Source: JALOKP01 sp963800865
Lineage (GTDB): Bacteria; Acidobacteriota; Polarisedimenticolia; J045
DNA length: 64,000 bases
Direction of reading: 5' to 3'
Assembly (NCBI GenBank): GCA_963800865.1
Contig: CAWDCL010000004.1
Location: 2,294,001 to 2,358,000, forward strand
The notes beneath the pieces are model-generated. The model was not told where the DNA came from and did not search any database. It saw only the letters and a list, made by a program, of their open reading frames with translations. The translations under genes and the position numbers were made by a program. Positions 52,307 to 62,136 of this stretch are shown here, piece by piece; within the stretch, counting starts at the first letter, position 1; every line of letters starts with the position of its first letter.

Positions 52307-54508
52307 ATGCAGACTCGTTCGACAACCGCGCGGTGGATCCTTGTCATCCTCTGCGCCGGGGCTCTCTGGGCCTCGTTGGCCGTAGCCGACACCACCCCGC
52401 AGGCGCCGCTCTCGGCGAACCCGGGCAAGGTGGTCATGGCGGCGACCGACGTCGACCCCCAGACGGCCGAGCCCAGCTACAAGCCCCGCCTCTACGCACG
52501 CAACGTCGCGTGGTGGCCGTTCACGACCGGTCCGCACTACGGCAATGTGGACGTCCGTGGCGAGGACCTTCCGGACGACGTCCTGCTGACCCATGTCGGC
52601 AGCTTCCGGATCGGCCAGGGGCTCGCCATCCCGGCCGAGCTGACCGGCTCGCTGTCCGGCATCGCGACCGGCAAGCAGCAGTACTTCCTCATCCAGATGC
52701 GCGGCGACTCGATCAACTCCGAGTGGCTGCAGACCCTGGCCTCGATGGGCGCGACGGTCGTCGGGCGCACCCCGGCCAACGGCGCGTTCGTGCGCGCGGA
52801 CCGGGCGGCGTTCGAGCTGCTCTCCGCTTCGCCGCTGATCCAGTTCATCGAGCCCTACCACCCGGCCTACAAGATTCACCCCTCCGTCGGGCACGTCGCG
52901 CAGTCGACTCCCGAAGAGGCCGCCTCGCCGCTCTTCCGGCTCCAGGTCACGCTGTGGCCCGGCGAGCCCGCCGCCGCGACCGCGGACCTGCTGCGCCAGC
53001 TCGGCGCGACGGTCACGCGCGTCACCGGCCTGCAGGAGCACGGCGAGACGATCGACGTCTCGGCTCACGCGGCGCTGATCCCCGAGATCGCGAAGCTCGA
53101 GTCGGTGGTGCTGGTCACCGAGTTCGCCCCGATGCTGATGAACGGCGCCCGCGGCGCGCTCTTCATGCAGAGCACCGACGCCGGCATCGGCGACTTCCCC
53201 TACTGGAAGGCCGGGATCGACGGCGACGGCCAGGTCGTCGCCGCGGCCGACAGCGGTATGTCGGTCGACGCGGCCGACCACTCCGACACCGCCGCCAGCT
53301 CCGGCTGGTCGGCTAACGGGGCCGGTGGCGCCTGCGCCACGCTGGCCACTTTCGCCGGCTGCAACAACCCGAACAACGGCGCGGACCCGACCGGGCCCAC
53401 GAACTGCCACCGCAAGGTGGTCTGCTACCGCTGGGGCGTCGGCGTGACCGCCGACTACTCCGCGTGCGACAGCCAGTCCTCCGGCGGCTTCACCCACGGC
53501 CAGATCGTGGCCGGCGTGATGGCCGGCAACCCGACCCGCGGCCGCGTCCCGGCCCCGGTCAACCCGAGCCCGACCGACACCGTCGCCGCGGACGATCCGA
53601 ACAGCTTCCGCACCCGCGCCTTCAACCCCGGCGGCAGCGGCTTCTACATCGATAACGACAAGAACGGCCAGTTCAGCGAGGCCCAGGACACCGGACTCGA
53701 CGGGATCGCCAAGGGCGCGCGCATCGTGATGTTCGACATCGACGCCGGCTGCCCGGAAGACGGCACGGTCCTCGGCCCGGACGTCGTCAATACCATCGGC
53801 CAGGCGCGGACCCAGAACGGCGCCACGGTGATCAACTTCTCGTGGGGCTCCGCGACACGCCGACACGAACCCCATCTACTCCCCGTCGGGGCGGAACAAC
53901 GACCTCGGCGTCCAGAACAACCCGATCATGCTGGTCACCCAGTCCGCCGGAAACGACGGCGAAGCCGGCCTCAACGGGATCAACGCCAACGGCTCGACCC
54001 TGGGCGACAACGCCTCCTGCAAGAACTGCCTCGTCGTCGGCGCCTCCTTCGGCCTCGGCAGCATGTTCAGCTTCTCGTCGGAAGGCCCGGCCTTCTTCAG
54101 CTCCTCCCCGGTCAACAGGTCGCGCATCGCGCCGACGATCCTGGCCGAGGGGCTGGACGACGCCTGCCGCTCGGAAGACGTCGGGACCGAGAACCAGACC
54201 GGCGCCGCCACCTGCCAGCTCCAGCAGGCGCAGGGGACCTCGTTCTCCTCGCCGAACATCGCCGGCGCCGGCGCCCTGATCCGCGAGTACTTCGACCAGG
54301 GCTTCTACAACAACAAGCCGACCAAGGCGATCTCCGCCCGGCTCCTCCGGGCCCTGATGTTCGCCGGCACCACGCCGATCACGAGCGGGAAGACCTTCAT
54401 CCCGCGCGACCGTTTCAACAACATCTGGGGCTACGGACAGCTCCAGCTGACCAGCGTCCTGCCGCTCGTCGAATTCCCCGAAACGGTGAGCGGGCTGATC
54501 GTCCATGA
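52307..54508 (+). CDS. S8 (subtilase) peptidase, 5' reading frame up to frameshift
   Basis: N-terminal part of a very large secreted subtilisin-family peptidase. It has a signal peptide (ARWILVILCAGALWASLAVA), a long propeptide-like region with two repeated inhibitor-type units (up to about residue 300), then the catalytic domain: Asp at residue 315 in VVAAADSGMS, His at 397 in GGFTHGQIVAGVMAGNP. After VINFSWGS (about 53850) this frame becomes Arg-rich noise and stops at 54508 without the catalytic Ser. In the next frame the protein continues from 53860 with TNPIYSPSGRNNDLGVQNNP. The junction requires one extra base (or two missing). ATG 52307 follows GGAGGAGGAGG and a promoter at 52120. Confidence 0.85.
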   Translation: MQTRSTTARWILVILCAGALWASLAVADTTPQAPLSANPGKVVMAATDVDPQTAEPSYKPRLYARNVAWWPFTTGPHYGNVDVRGEDLPDDVLLTHVGSFRIGQGLAIPAELTGSLSGIATGKQQYFLIQMRGDSINSEWLQTLASMGATVVGRTPANGAFVRADRAAFELLSASPLIQFIEPYHPAYKIHPSVGHVAQSTPEEAASPLFRLQVTLWPGEPAAATADLLRQLGATVTRVTGLQEHGETIDVSAHAALIPEIAKLESVVLVTEFAPMLMNGARGALFMQSTDAGIGDFPYWKAGIDGDGQVVAAADSGMSVDAADHSDTAASSGWSANGAGGACATLATFAGCNNPNNGADPTGPTNCHRKVVCYRWGVGVTADYSACDSQSSGGFTHGQIVAGVMAGNPTRGRVPAPVNPSPTDTVAADDPNSFRTRAFNPGGSGFYIDNDKNGQFSEAQDTGLDGIAKGARIVMFDIDAGCPEDGTVLGPDVVNTIGQARTQNGATVINFSWGSATRRHEPHLLPVGAEQRPRRPEQPDHAGHPVRRKRRRSRPQRDQRQRLDPGRQRLLQELPRRRRLLRPRQHVQLLVGRPGLLQLLPGQQVAHRADDPGRGAGRRLPLGRRRDREPDRRRHLPAPAGAGDLVLLAEHRRRRRPDPRVLRPGLLQQQADQGDLRPAPPGPDVRRHHADHEREDLHPARPFQQHLGLRTAPADQRPAARRIPRNGERADRP

Positions 54509-57500
54509 CCTGCCGCCGACCGACATCAATGGCGACGGCACCACCCCGGACGGGGTCAGCGACCTTTCGCTTCCGGGCACCATCAACGGCGGCCAGACGC
54601 TCACTTCCGAGTTCACCGTCAACGGCGTGACCGACGACCTCGCGGTCGTGCTGACCTGGGACGACACGGTCGGCGCCGCCGGTGAGACCGGCGTGCTGAA
54701 CGACAACATGAATCTCATCCTCCGCTACTGCGGCGCCAACGGCACCTGCGGGGACGCCGACGACACGACCTACAAGGGGAACGCCTTCAGCGAGGACCCG
54801 GAGCGCGACGGCACCCGGAACGCGGACCTGCTCCCCGGCGGCCGCTCCGGCTCCAGCCCGGACGGCTGGTGGTACACCGTCCCCGACAGCTTCATCACGG
54901 CCGGCGGCGGCACCCTGGGCCAGTGGGTCGACGTGGGCAACAACTCCGAAGCGGTCTTCGTCGCGACCTACCAGAACCGTCCCGACGAGAACCTCGACGG
55001 CACGGCCGACTTCCCCACGCTCTGCAACAACGCCGACCCGAACTGCAACGGCGGCACCGCGCTGACCGGCAAGTGGCGCGTCGAGGTCGTGGCCGTCGCC
55101 GCCGTCCCCTCCGGCCGGCCGTTCTCGATCGCGATCGCCGGCCCGGTCACCGCCGGCTCCACCGTCCGCTTCACCAACAACCCGATCGTCTGCAACGGCG
55201 AGAGCCGGATCGTGGTCGAGGAGAAGGCGGCGGCGGGTGGCGACGCGGACCCCGGCTGTGTCGCGGCGGGCAGCTGCCCGGCATCGGTCATCTCTTCGCG
55301 AACGATCGTCGAGGTCCTCGACGCCAGCAACGTCGTCCAGGACACCGAGACGAACCTCGTGTTCGACCCGCCCCCGTCCGGCTCGCTGCGCTTCCAGACG
55401 TCGAAGCCGGTCCCGGTCAGCGTCGACGCTTCGGCCGCCGGCACCAACGGCGTGCTCTACGTCCGGAACGGCTGGCGGGTGCGCGTGCGCTACAACGACA
55501 ACAACGGCACGTCGACCGTGGTGCGCGAGTCCGAGGCCGCGGTGGACTGCCAGGCCGGTCTCGAGGTCTTCCTGCTCCGGCAGGTCGGCCGCGACACCTT
55601 CTTCTCCCTCGCCGGCGGCTGCGACGACGACCGCTACCTCGACCAGGGCGAAGCCTTCGGCCTCACGTTCCGGTTCTACAACCAGGAAGAGCGCGAGCTG
55701 CCCGACGCCGAGATCGAGCTGAAGGTGGTGGACGCGGACGCCTGCCCCGCCAATGACAACGACCCCTGCCGCAACAGCTGCACGCAGGCCAGCTTCATCC
55801 GGGTCGACAACCCGGTCCAGAAGATCGGCCTCCTGCCGCCGCTCACGCTGCAGAACTCGACGTTCAGCCTGTCCGTCGTCGGGACTCCTCCCGCCCGCAA
55901 GCGGCTCGAGTTCATCATCGGCATCCGCAGCGAGAAGGCGGGCCAGGGCGAGAAGAGCTGCCAGAGCTTCCGCAACATCGAGGCCTTCCAGCTCCTGGCC
56001 CAGGCGGACGACGAGACCCGCTACTTCTCGACCGACTGCCAGACCGGCTGCACGCTCAACTTCGACCGCAACAACGACGAGAAGCTCGAGAACCGCATCC
56101 CGCCCAACCCGTTCGACCCGTTCGACTTCGCGTTGCGCGGCAAGGACGAGACGGCGATCAGCTACCTCTCGCTGACGACGGCGACCCGGACCACCAGCTG
56201 CACCAACTGCGCCCAGAACAGCGCGGTCGGCGGCCCGTGGGACTTCGACTCGAACCGCGAGGGGTTCCGCTCCGGCGTCAGCCAGACCTCCAAGCTGCAG
56301 ACGACCGACACCGACGGCTGCTCGAACTGGGGTGAGGACAAGAACTGGAACGACGTCCTCGACTCCGGCGAGAACCAGGGCGGTGGCACCGCAGGCCTCG
56401 ATCAGAACTGGGGCACGGGCGGAGGCTGCGGCTTCATGACCGGCACCAGCTCCACCGTGGGCGGCGTCTGGCACACCGGCACGATCGGCACCTACAACAA
56501 CAACGGCGGCGCCGCGTGCCGTCCGAACGACAGCATCTGCGAGCAGTACGACACCAACAACGGCACGCTCGGCGCCGAGTTCTGGGCCGAGCTGCTGCGC
56601 ACGCCGTCGATCCACCCGATCAGCCTCGGCGCCGACACGGTCGACGGCTACGAGTGGAAGACCCAGGTCCTCGACTGGGCCTGGAACATGCAGATCAACC
56701 TCGCCTCGGACGGCAACTCGGCCTGGACCTGGAACTGGGACCTCGACACGGCGAACGCCGAGCCGGTGCTCCTGGGCTCCGAGTTCATCTCCTTCATCTG
56801 GGGCAACGCGTACGGCGTGGTGACGGGCGGCCAGCTCAACATCCTGGGCGGCGGCCACGTCTTCGCGCCCACGATCACCCAGGACGGCACCGCCAACGAG
56901 GGCGATGGCGCCAACGGAACCAAGGGCAACAACCGCACCGGCGTTCGCGGCTGCTGGTTCAACGACCTCAACCTGATCGACGTCGACGGCTCCGGCCCCG
57001 GCGTCCAGACCGCCGCCTGGCGGCAGACTGCGAACCCCGCCCCGTTCGACGACGACTGTGACAACGAGGTCAACCTCGGCCCGAACAGCTGCCCCGGTAA
57101 CTGCGGGGTGGACGACGACGCGAACGGCCTGGTCGACGACGACCTCGAGATCTGCCCGTGCTACAAGTGCGTCGCCGGCAGCCCCAACGCCGGCAAGCCC
57201 TGCGTCAGCAACACGCAGTGCAACACGGGCAACACCACCAATTTCGCGTGTGTGTCCGCCACGGACGCCGCCGGGAAGCCGACGCCGTACGGCGACGACA
57301 TCTGCGGCGACGGCACGACGGACGAGACGATGGCGGCGACGTTCGGAACCAACGCGTCGCTGCGCCAGAGCCGGAACTTCAACATCCGGCGCATCGTCAG
57401 CAGCGCCCGGCAGACCGGCAACATCGCCTTCAACACCCTCGAGGACTTCTACGGCCCGGTCGGAGAAACGTGGGCCGGCGAGGTCGGCTTCATCGTGTAC

Positions 57501-60500
57501 GAGGCGAGCGGTACGCCCTTCCCGGTCGGAAGCTACGGAATGGCGATCGACGACATGCTCGTCGAATGGCAGGAGACCCACCCGGTCGCCCAGGCGGGCA
57601 ACAAGTGCACGACCTCCGGCAACCCGGACTTCATCGGCCAGTGCGCCACCGTGAACCTCGGCACCTTCTTCGTCACCGACGGCGACGGCGCGATCCCGGT
57701 CACCGTGATCGACCCGGTCCCGGCCGACAACCTCGTCAACTGCGACGCCGACCCGGCGCTCGAGGTCCAGGTCCAGGCCTTCTCTCCATCCGAGCGGATC
57801 CCCGAGACCTTCTGCCTCGATCCGGTCGGCACGGCCGGGATCGAGTTCAAGGGCAGCATCGTCACCTCCTCGCGGACCGCGAGACCGGGCGACAAGCGGG
57901 TCTACATCACCTACGACGCCGCCATCACCCCGACCGTCACGGTGCGCTACTTCGACAAGAACGACGGCGTCAACGTCGTCAGCAACGGTCCCGACACCAA
58001 GCCCGGCGTCGCCAACTTCGACGACGACGGGGACGGCACGGTCGACGACGCGGACGAACTCTGCCCGCAGACGACCCAGCTCGCCGCCGGGCGTACGCCC
58101 CACATCCCGGGGTCGGCGGCCCGTTACTCCGACGACACCTGCGGTTGCGTGAACAATCCTCTCGCGGCCCAGGTCGTCGCCGCCTTCGACTTCGCCGACA
58201 TCCGGCTCGGCAACGTCTTCATCAAGGACGGCGGCGCCACTGGCGCCGGAACGGGCGACGGTGACGGCTTTGCCGACCCGAACGAGACGATCCAGGTCGA
58301 CGTCGTCGTCCGCAATGCCGCCAACTTCCCGCTCGAGGATCTCAAGCTGACGCTGCAGAGCACCAGCCCCTACATCAACGACATCCGGGACAACACGATC
58401 ACCATCGCTCGCCTGGAGAAGAATGCCGGCGGGCTGCCCGGCACATACGACACCTGTGACACCCGCCTCGGAACGAACCAGAACAACCAGGCGAACGGCG
58501 CTCGCTGCCCGTCCAACGACCACTTCGTCTTCACCGTGGTCCCGCCGGCGGGCGTGAGCCGCTCCAGCCTCGCCCAGGACCTGTCCACTTCCTTCACGGT
58601 GACCGTCCAGGCGCTGGGGAAGGCCGAGGCCGGTTCGGATCTCGCCACGGACGTCCCGATCCTCGGAACCGCCGTAGCGCAGACCTTCCGCGTGGTCCAC
58701 AACCTCGACAAGCCTGCGGGGGTGACCGCGGCGGCAAACGTGCAGGAGACGTTCGAGGCCTTCACCACCGACGCGAACGTCCGCCTCACGTTCCGGCCGT
58801 TCAATACCGGCGACCAGGTGAGCGAACTGGACGGCAACCACTGCCAGATCAACGATCCGGACAATCCTGCCGGCAACAACACCGATCCGGCCGACTTCTG
58901 CCAGATCGGCAACGGCTTCAGCAACACCGAGAATCACTGGCACCTGCACGCTCCGAACGCCGCCGGCGTCTGCGAGGACGGCAGCTGCCCCGACGGAGGC
59001 CGGTCGTCCACGACGCTGGCCGCGGCGGGCAAGAAGAGCCTCTCCTCGACGAACCTCGTTGACGGCGACAACACCCCGGGGGTCGGCGACGGGATGACCG
59101 AGGACTACAACCGCATGACCTGGGTCGAGTGGCATCGGGCCGGGACCGCCAGTGGTCCCGGAAACACGTTCCAGCTCGGCTTCCCCGACCCGAACAAGAC
59201 GGTCACCAGCCCGCGCCTGCAGGGCCAGTTCACCGGCCCGGAACTCACCTTCTGGTCGCAGCTGGCGATCATCGATGCCCGGATGTTCACCGTGGCGCCG
59301 CAGGACCCGGGTGACTACGCCTTCTCGGCCGCCCGCGTCTACGTCTGCGTCGACCACAACAACACCGGCGCGTGCGACACCAAGGAAACCGGCGACCTGA
59401 GCGGTTCCGAGAAGTGGGAGCCGGTCAAGGCCTGGTACTCGCCGGAAACCAGCTACCGGATCAACAACTTCATCAACTGCATGTACGACCCGACGGACGA
59501 CGGATCGACCGAGACGCAGTTCTTCCCGAACTCCGTCACGACCGGCCCCTCCTCCACCTGCCTCCCGAACGCCGTCGACACCTGCGTCGGCCGGACGCGC
59601 AACGACGATACCAACGGCATCGTTCCCGTCGTGCTCGGCCCCGCGTGCTTCCCGGAGACGGGAATCGAGACCGACGGCGTGAAGGGCTTCGCCGGCGGCG
59701 CGAACTGGACTGATGCCCGCTGGATCCTCAAGCGTTACCACCTCGACGACTTTGCCGGCCGGAAGGTCCTGTTCCGCTGGCACATGACGCCGGGCGAGCT
59801 GGGAGGCGTCGAGAACTGCGCCGACATCCTCACCTGGGGCTGCGGCAACCGCGACGACGGCTGGTTCATCGACGACATCCAGGTCAACGGCCTGGCCAAC
59901 GACCTCACCCTCCTGCTCGACAACGCGGGTGAGGGCGTCGCCCCGCCCGCTCCGACGATCTGCACGAACACGGAGATCGACCCGGCGCTGGCCGCGATCC
60001 CCTACCCGACCTTCGACCCCAACACGAACCGGACCCGCCCAGCCGCGGCCTGCTCCGATCCTACGGTCTCGGCCTGTGACTTCAACGGCGACGGCACCGC
60101 CGACGCCTTGTCGGACACGGCCACGAGCGACGCCGCTCTTCGGCCGTTCCAGCTCACCGGCATCCAGACGCCGGGGGCAACCTGCGTCGGCGGCGAGCTC
60201 GAGTACCGGTTCCGCGACGGATCCGGCGCCGTGCTCAAGGACTGGAGCGCGACTCCGCAGACCAACAGCGGCAACCTGATCGTGACTCCGGCCGTTTCCA
60301 CCGACTACTCCCTCGACGTGCGCTGCTCGGCCAACCCGGGCGGCTGCGTCCAGACCGACGCGATCCGGATCAACGTCCCGACGGGGCTCTGCAGCCTCAG
60401 CCCGCCGACGTCGCTCCGGTTGCCTGCCAACACGACGATCAGCTGGACCGGCAGCGGCACCTTCGATACAGCGAGGGGTGACGTGGCCGCGCTCCGCAGC

Positions 60501-60692
60501 TCCGGCGGAAGCTTCGCCGGGGCGATCTGCCTCGAGAACAACGGCGCCGACACCTCGACCAACGATGCTGCGAATCCTGCCTCGGGTGCGTCCTTCTACT
60601 ACCTCGTCCGCTGCGACGCGGGGACGTGGGACGATCCGGCGGGGACGGGGCAGTCGGGGCTCCGGGGTGCGACGTTGACGGCCTGCCCGTAG
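53928..60692 (+). CDS. S8 peptidase, 3' reading frame: catalytic Ser and long C-terminal region
   Basis: Continuation of the peptidase; homology begins before this ATG, near 53860. The oxyanion Asn lies in VTQSAGNDGEAG and the nucleophilic Ser in GTSFSSPNIAGAGALIREY (54240-54242). About 2000 further residues follow: a jelly-roll/P-domain-like segment, Cys-rich stretches, Asp-rich calcium-loop-like motifs (DDDGDGTVDDADELC near 58020, DGDGFADPNETIQVDV near 58260, CDFNGDGTADALSD near 60075), and immune-inhibitor-A-like regions (DDGWFIDDIQVNG). The end, SWTGSGTFDTARGDVAALRS to ASGASFYYLVRC, looks like a fibronectin-type module I associate with Acidobacteriota secreted proteins. No known sorting signal. 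A strong intrinsic terminator follows the stop. Confidence 0.85.
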   Translation: MLVTQSAGNDGEAGLNGINANGSTLGDNASCKNCLVVGASFGLGSMFSFSSEGPAFFSSSPVNRSRIAPTILAEGLDDACRSEDVGTENQTGAATCQLQQAQGTSFSSPNIAGAGALIREYFDQGFYNNKPTKAISARLLRALMFAGTTPITSGKTFIPRDRFNNIWGYGQLQLTSVLPLVEFPETVSGLIVHDLPPTDINGDGTTPDGVSDLSLPGTINGGQTLTSEFTVNGVTDDLAVVLTWDDTVGAAGETGVLNDNMNLILRYCGANGTCGDADDTTYKGNAFSEDPERDGTRNADLLPGGRSGSSPDGWWYTVPDSFITAGGGTLGQWVDVGNNSEAVFVATYQNRPDENLDGTADFPTLCNNADPNCNGGTALTGKWRVEVVAVAAVPSGRPFSIAIAGPVTAGSTVRFTNNPIVCNGESRIVVEEKAAAGGDADPGCVAAGSCPASVISSRTIVEVLDASNVVQDTETNLVFDPPPSGSLRFQTSKPVPVSVDASAAGTNGVLYVRNGWRVRVRYNDNNGTSTVVRESEAAVDCQAGLEVFLLRQVGRDTFFSLAGGCDDDRYLDQGEAFGLTFRFYNQEERELPDAEIELKVVDADACPANDNDPCRNSCTQASFIRVDNPVQKIGLLPPLTLQNSTFSLSVVGTPPARKRLEFIIGIRSEKAGQGEKSCQSFRNIEAFQLLAQADDETRYFSTDCQTGCTLNFDRNNDEKLENRIPPNPFDPFDFALRGKDETAISYLSLTTATRTTSCTNCAQNSAVGGPWDFDSNREGFRSGVSQTSKLQTTDTDGCSNWGEDKNWNDVLDSGENQGGGTAGLDQNWGTGGGCGFMTGTSSTVGGVWHTGTIGTYNNNGGAACRPNDSICEQYDTNNGTLGAEFWAELLRTPSIHPISLGADTVDGYEWKTQVLDWAWNMQINLASDGNSAWTWNWDLDTANAEPVLLGSEFISFIWGNAYGVVTGGQLNILGGGHVFAPTITQDGTANEGDGANGTKGNNRTGVRGCWFNDLNLIDVDGSGPGVQTAAWRQTANPAPFDDDCDNEVNLGPNSCPGNCGVDDDANGLVDDDLEICPCYKCVAGSPNAGKPCVSNTQCNTGNTTNFACVSATDAAGKPTPYGDDICGDGTTDETMAATFGTNASLRQSRNFNIRRIVSSARQTGNIAFNTLEDFYGPVGETWAGEVGFIVYEASGTPFPVGSYGMAIDDMLVEWQETHPVAQAGNKCTTSGNPDFIGQCATVNLGTFFVTDGDGAIPVTVIDPVPADNLVNCDADPALEVQVQAFSPSERIPETFCLDPVGTAGIEFKGSIVTSSRTARPGDKRVYITYDAAITPTVTVRYFDKNDGVNVVSNGPDTKPGVANFDDDGDGTVDDADELCPQTTQLAAGRTPHIPGSAARYSDDTCGCVNNPLAAQVVAAFDFADIRLGNVFIKDGGATGAGTGDGDGFADPNETIQVDVVVRNAANFPLEDLKLTLQSTSPYINDIRDNTITIARLEKNAGGLPGTYDTCDTRLGTNQNNQANGARCPSNDHFVFTVVPPAGVSRSSLAQDLSTSFTVTVQALGKAEAGSDLATDVPILGTAVAQTFRVVHNLDKPAGVTAAANVQETFEAFTTDANVRLTFRPFNTGDQVSELDGNHCQINDPDNPAGNNTDPADFCQIGNGFSNTENHWHLHAPNAAGVCEDGSCPDGGRSSTTLAAAGKKSLSSTNLVDGDNTPGVGDGMTEDYNRMTWVEWHRAGTASGPGNTFQLGFPDPNKTVTSPRLQGQFTGPELTFWSQLAIIDARMFTVAPQDPGDYAFSAARVYVCVDHNNTGACDTKETGDLSGSEKWEPVKAWYSPETSYRINNFINCMYDPTDDGSTETQFFPNSVTTGPSSTCLPNAVDTCVGRTRNDDTNGIVPVVLGPACFPETGIETDGVKGFAGGANWTDARWILKRYHLDDFAGRKVLFRWHMTPGELGGVENCADILTWGCGNRDDGWFIDDIQVNGLANDLTLLLDNAGEGVAPPAPTICTNTEIDPALAAIPYPTFDPNTNRTRPAAACSDPTVSACDFNGDGTADALSDTATSDAALRPFQLTGIQTPGATCVGGELEYRFRDGSGAVLKDWSATPQTNSGNLIVTPAVSTDYSLDVRCSANPGGCVQTDAIRINVPTGLCSLSPPTSLRLPANTTISWTGSGTFDTARGDVAALRSSGGSFAGAICLENNGADTSTNDAANPASGASFYYLVRCDAGTWDDPAGTGQSGLRGATLTACP

Positions 60693-60723
60693 CGGTACGC
60701 GGGTAGTGAACTGCTCCTGACGA

Positions 60724-60749
60724 GGGGCGCCCTTCGGGGCGCCCCTTTT
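60724..60749 (+). terminator. Rho-independent terminator of the S8 gene
   Basis: A perfect 9-bp stem GGGGCGCCC/GGGCGCCCC with a TTCG tetraloop is followed by TTTT, 31 bases after the S8 stop codon. Confidence 0.9.
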
Positions 60750-60889
60750 CATTAGACGTGCGCCAGAAACAGCACTTGCTCGTTCGCGGAGCGGGGCTCA
60801 GCACCGCCTGGCCTGCGGGATTCCCGGCTCCGGGACACCACGAGCGAACGGAGGCTGCGCGACCGCCGCCCGCGTGGTCTGCTTGGCGC

Positions 60890-62035
60890 ATGGGCCGCGG
60901 CAAGGAACTCCCCGAGCGGGTGCGTGATTTCGTCCCGCCGTTCTGCCCCAACCCCGACTGTCCGCATCACATGGCGCCGGCCGGGACGTACGACCTGTGG
61001 CAGCCCCGGGGCTACGTCCAGATCGAGCGCCGGCCGGGCTGGGTCCGGCGCTTCCGCTGCCTCGCCTGCGGCCGCTGGTTCCGCTCCTCGACCTTCAGCG
61101 ACGACTACTGGAAGAAGCGCTGCGGGCTGAACGACCGGATCTATCGCCTGCTGCTCAACGGGTCCGGGATCCGGCAGGCCGCGCGGGTGCTCGAGGTGGC
61201 GCCGACCACGGTCCGCTGGCGGATCCGGGGGATGGCGCGGCAGGCGCTCCTGGCGCACTTCGAGCAGCTCCAGGCGCTGCACGGCCGGTGGACTGAGGAC
61301 GTGGCGTTCGACGGGCTGCGCTCGTTCGCGGGGAGCCAGTACGAGCCGCTGGACCTGCACACGCCCGTGGGAGTGGAGAGCGGATTCGTGCTGGACGTGA
61401 ACATCGCGGCGCTGCGGCGCTCGGGCACGATGCGGCCGGAGCAGCGGCGCCGGCGAGCCGAGCGCGACGCGCGGCTGGGGCTTCCGGAGCCGCGGGCGCG
61501 GGAGCGGCGGACGCGGCAGATCCTGGCGCGGCTGGTGGACCTGGTCCCGCCCGGCCGGAGCCTCAAGTTGAGGAGCGACGAGGAGCCGGACTACGCGCGG
61601 GCCGTCGCCTCCCTGGAGCCCGGCCGGATCGAGCACACCACGGTCAGCAGCCGGGCCCGGCGGGATGCCGGGAACCCGCTCTGGAAGGTGAACACGCTGC
61701 ACGGCTACGGGCGGCACGCGATCCGGGGCCTGGTGCGCGAGACGATCGCCTTCCCGAAGACGGCGGCCGGGCTGTGGGACCGCAGCTGGGTCTTCCTGCT
61801 GGGCCAGAACAACACCAAGGGGGTCGCGGAGCGGACGGTGGCCCTGGCGCGGACGACCCCGGCGATGCGGCTGGGCCTGGCCCGACGGCCGCGCGGCTGG
61901 ACCGGCCTGTGCCAGCGGCGGCGCTTCCCGCGCCGCACCGGGCTACCCCAGGAATTCCGCGAAGCCTACGAGGGACGCTTCCGCGCCCGGCCCCGCGAGA
62001 AGGTCGCGCCCTACATCCCGAAGTACGTCGGATAG
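60890..62035 (+). CDS. IS1/IS1595-like DDE-superfamily transposase
   Basis: A 381-residue single-ORF transposase. N-terminal zinc ribbon CPNPDCPHH...RCLACGRWF, a helix-turn-helix (GIRQAARVLEVAPTTVRWRI), then the catalytic domain with Asp in DVAFDGLRSF, Asp in LKLRSDEEPDYA, and VNTLHGYGRHAIRGLVRETI where IS1 has its catalytic Glu. Asn stands at that position; I recall Asn in the DDN subgroups of IS1595, so this need not mean inactivity. ATG 60890 is favoured; an in-frame GTG at 60758 lies inside the left terminal repeat. A strong 14-bp hairpin follows its stop. Confidence 0.75.
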   Translation: MGRGKELPERVRDFVPPFCPNPDCPHHMAPAGTYDLWQPRGYVQIERRPGWVRRFRCLACGRWFRSSTFSDDYWKKRCGLNDRIYRLLLNGSGIRQAARVLEVAPTTVRWRIRGMARQALLAHFEQLQALHGRWTEDVAFDGLRSFAGSQYEPLDLHTPVGVESGFVLDVNIAALRRSGTMRPEQRRRRAERDARLGLPEPRARERRTRQILARLVDLVPPGRSLKLRSDEEPDYARAVASLEPGRIEHTTVSSRARRDAGNPLWKVNTLHGYGRHAIRGLVRETIAFPKTAAGLWDRSWVFLLGQNNTKGVAERTVALARTTPAMRLGLARRPRGWTGLCQRRRFPRRTGLPQEFREAYEGRFRARPREKVAPYIPKYVG

Positions 62036-62101
62036 CCCCCGGGCAGCCGATCGAGCGCGGCGCCGGCTTCAGCCCCGGCGGCGCGCCCGAACTTCCCCCG
62101 C

Positions 62102-62131
62102 CGCGCACCTGCGACTCGTCGCAGGTGCGCG
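62102..62131. terminator. Bidirectional hairpin between transposase and ndk
   Basis: A 14-bp perfect stem around CGCGCACCTGCGAC with a 2-base loop lies between the convergent 3' ends. It is followed on the plus strand by GCTGTTTC, a weak U-tract, and overlaps the right IS end. It probably ends transposase transcription. Confidence 0.65.
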
Positions 62132-62136
62132 CTGTT

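Noticed and set aside
53832..60752. A 2306-codon open frame opposite the S8 peptidase gene
   Set aside because: It is antisense to clearly conserved coding sequence, is low in complexity (Arg, Asp, Val, Gly) and shows no domain; GC-rich third positions create such shadow frames throughout the window.
60758..60889. N-terminal extension of the transposase from GTG 60758
   Set aside because: The start would lie in the left terminal repeat of the element and the added residues have no match to the zinc-ribbon family; ATG 60890 places CPNPDC near the N-terminus.
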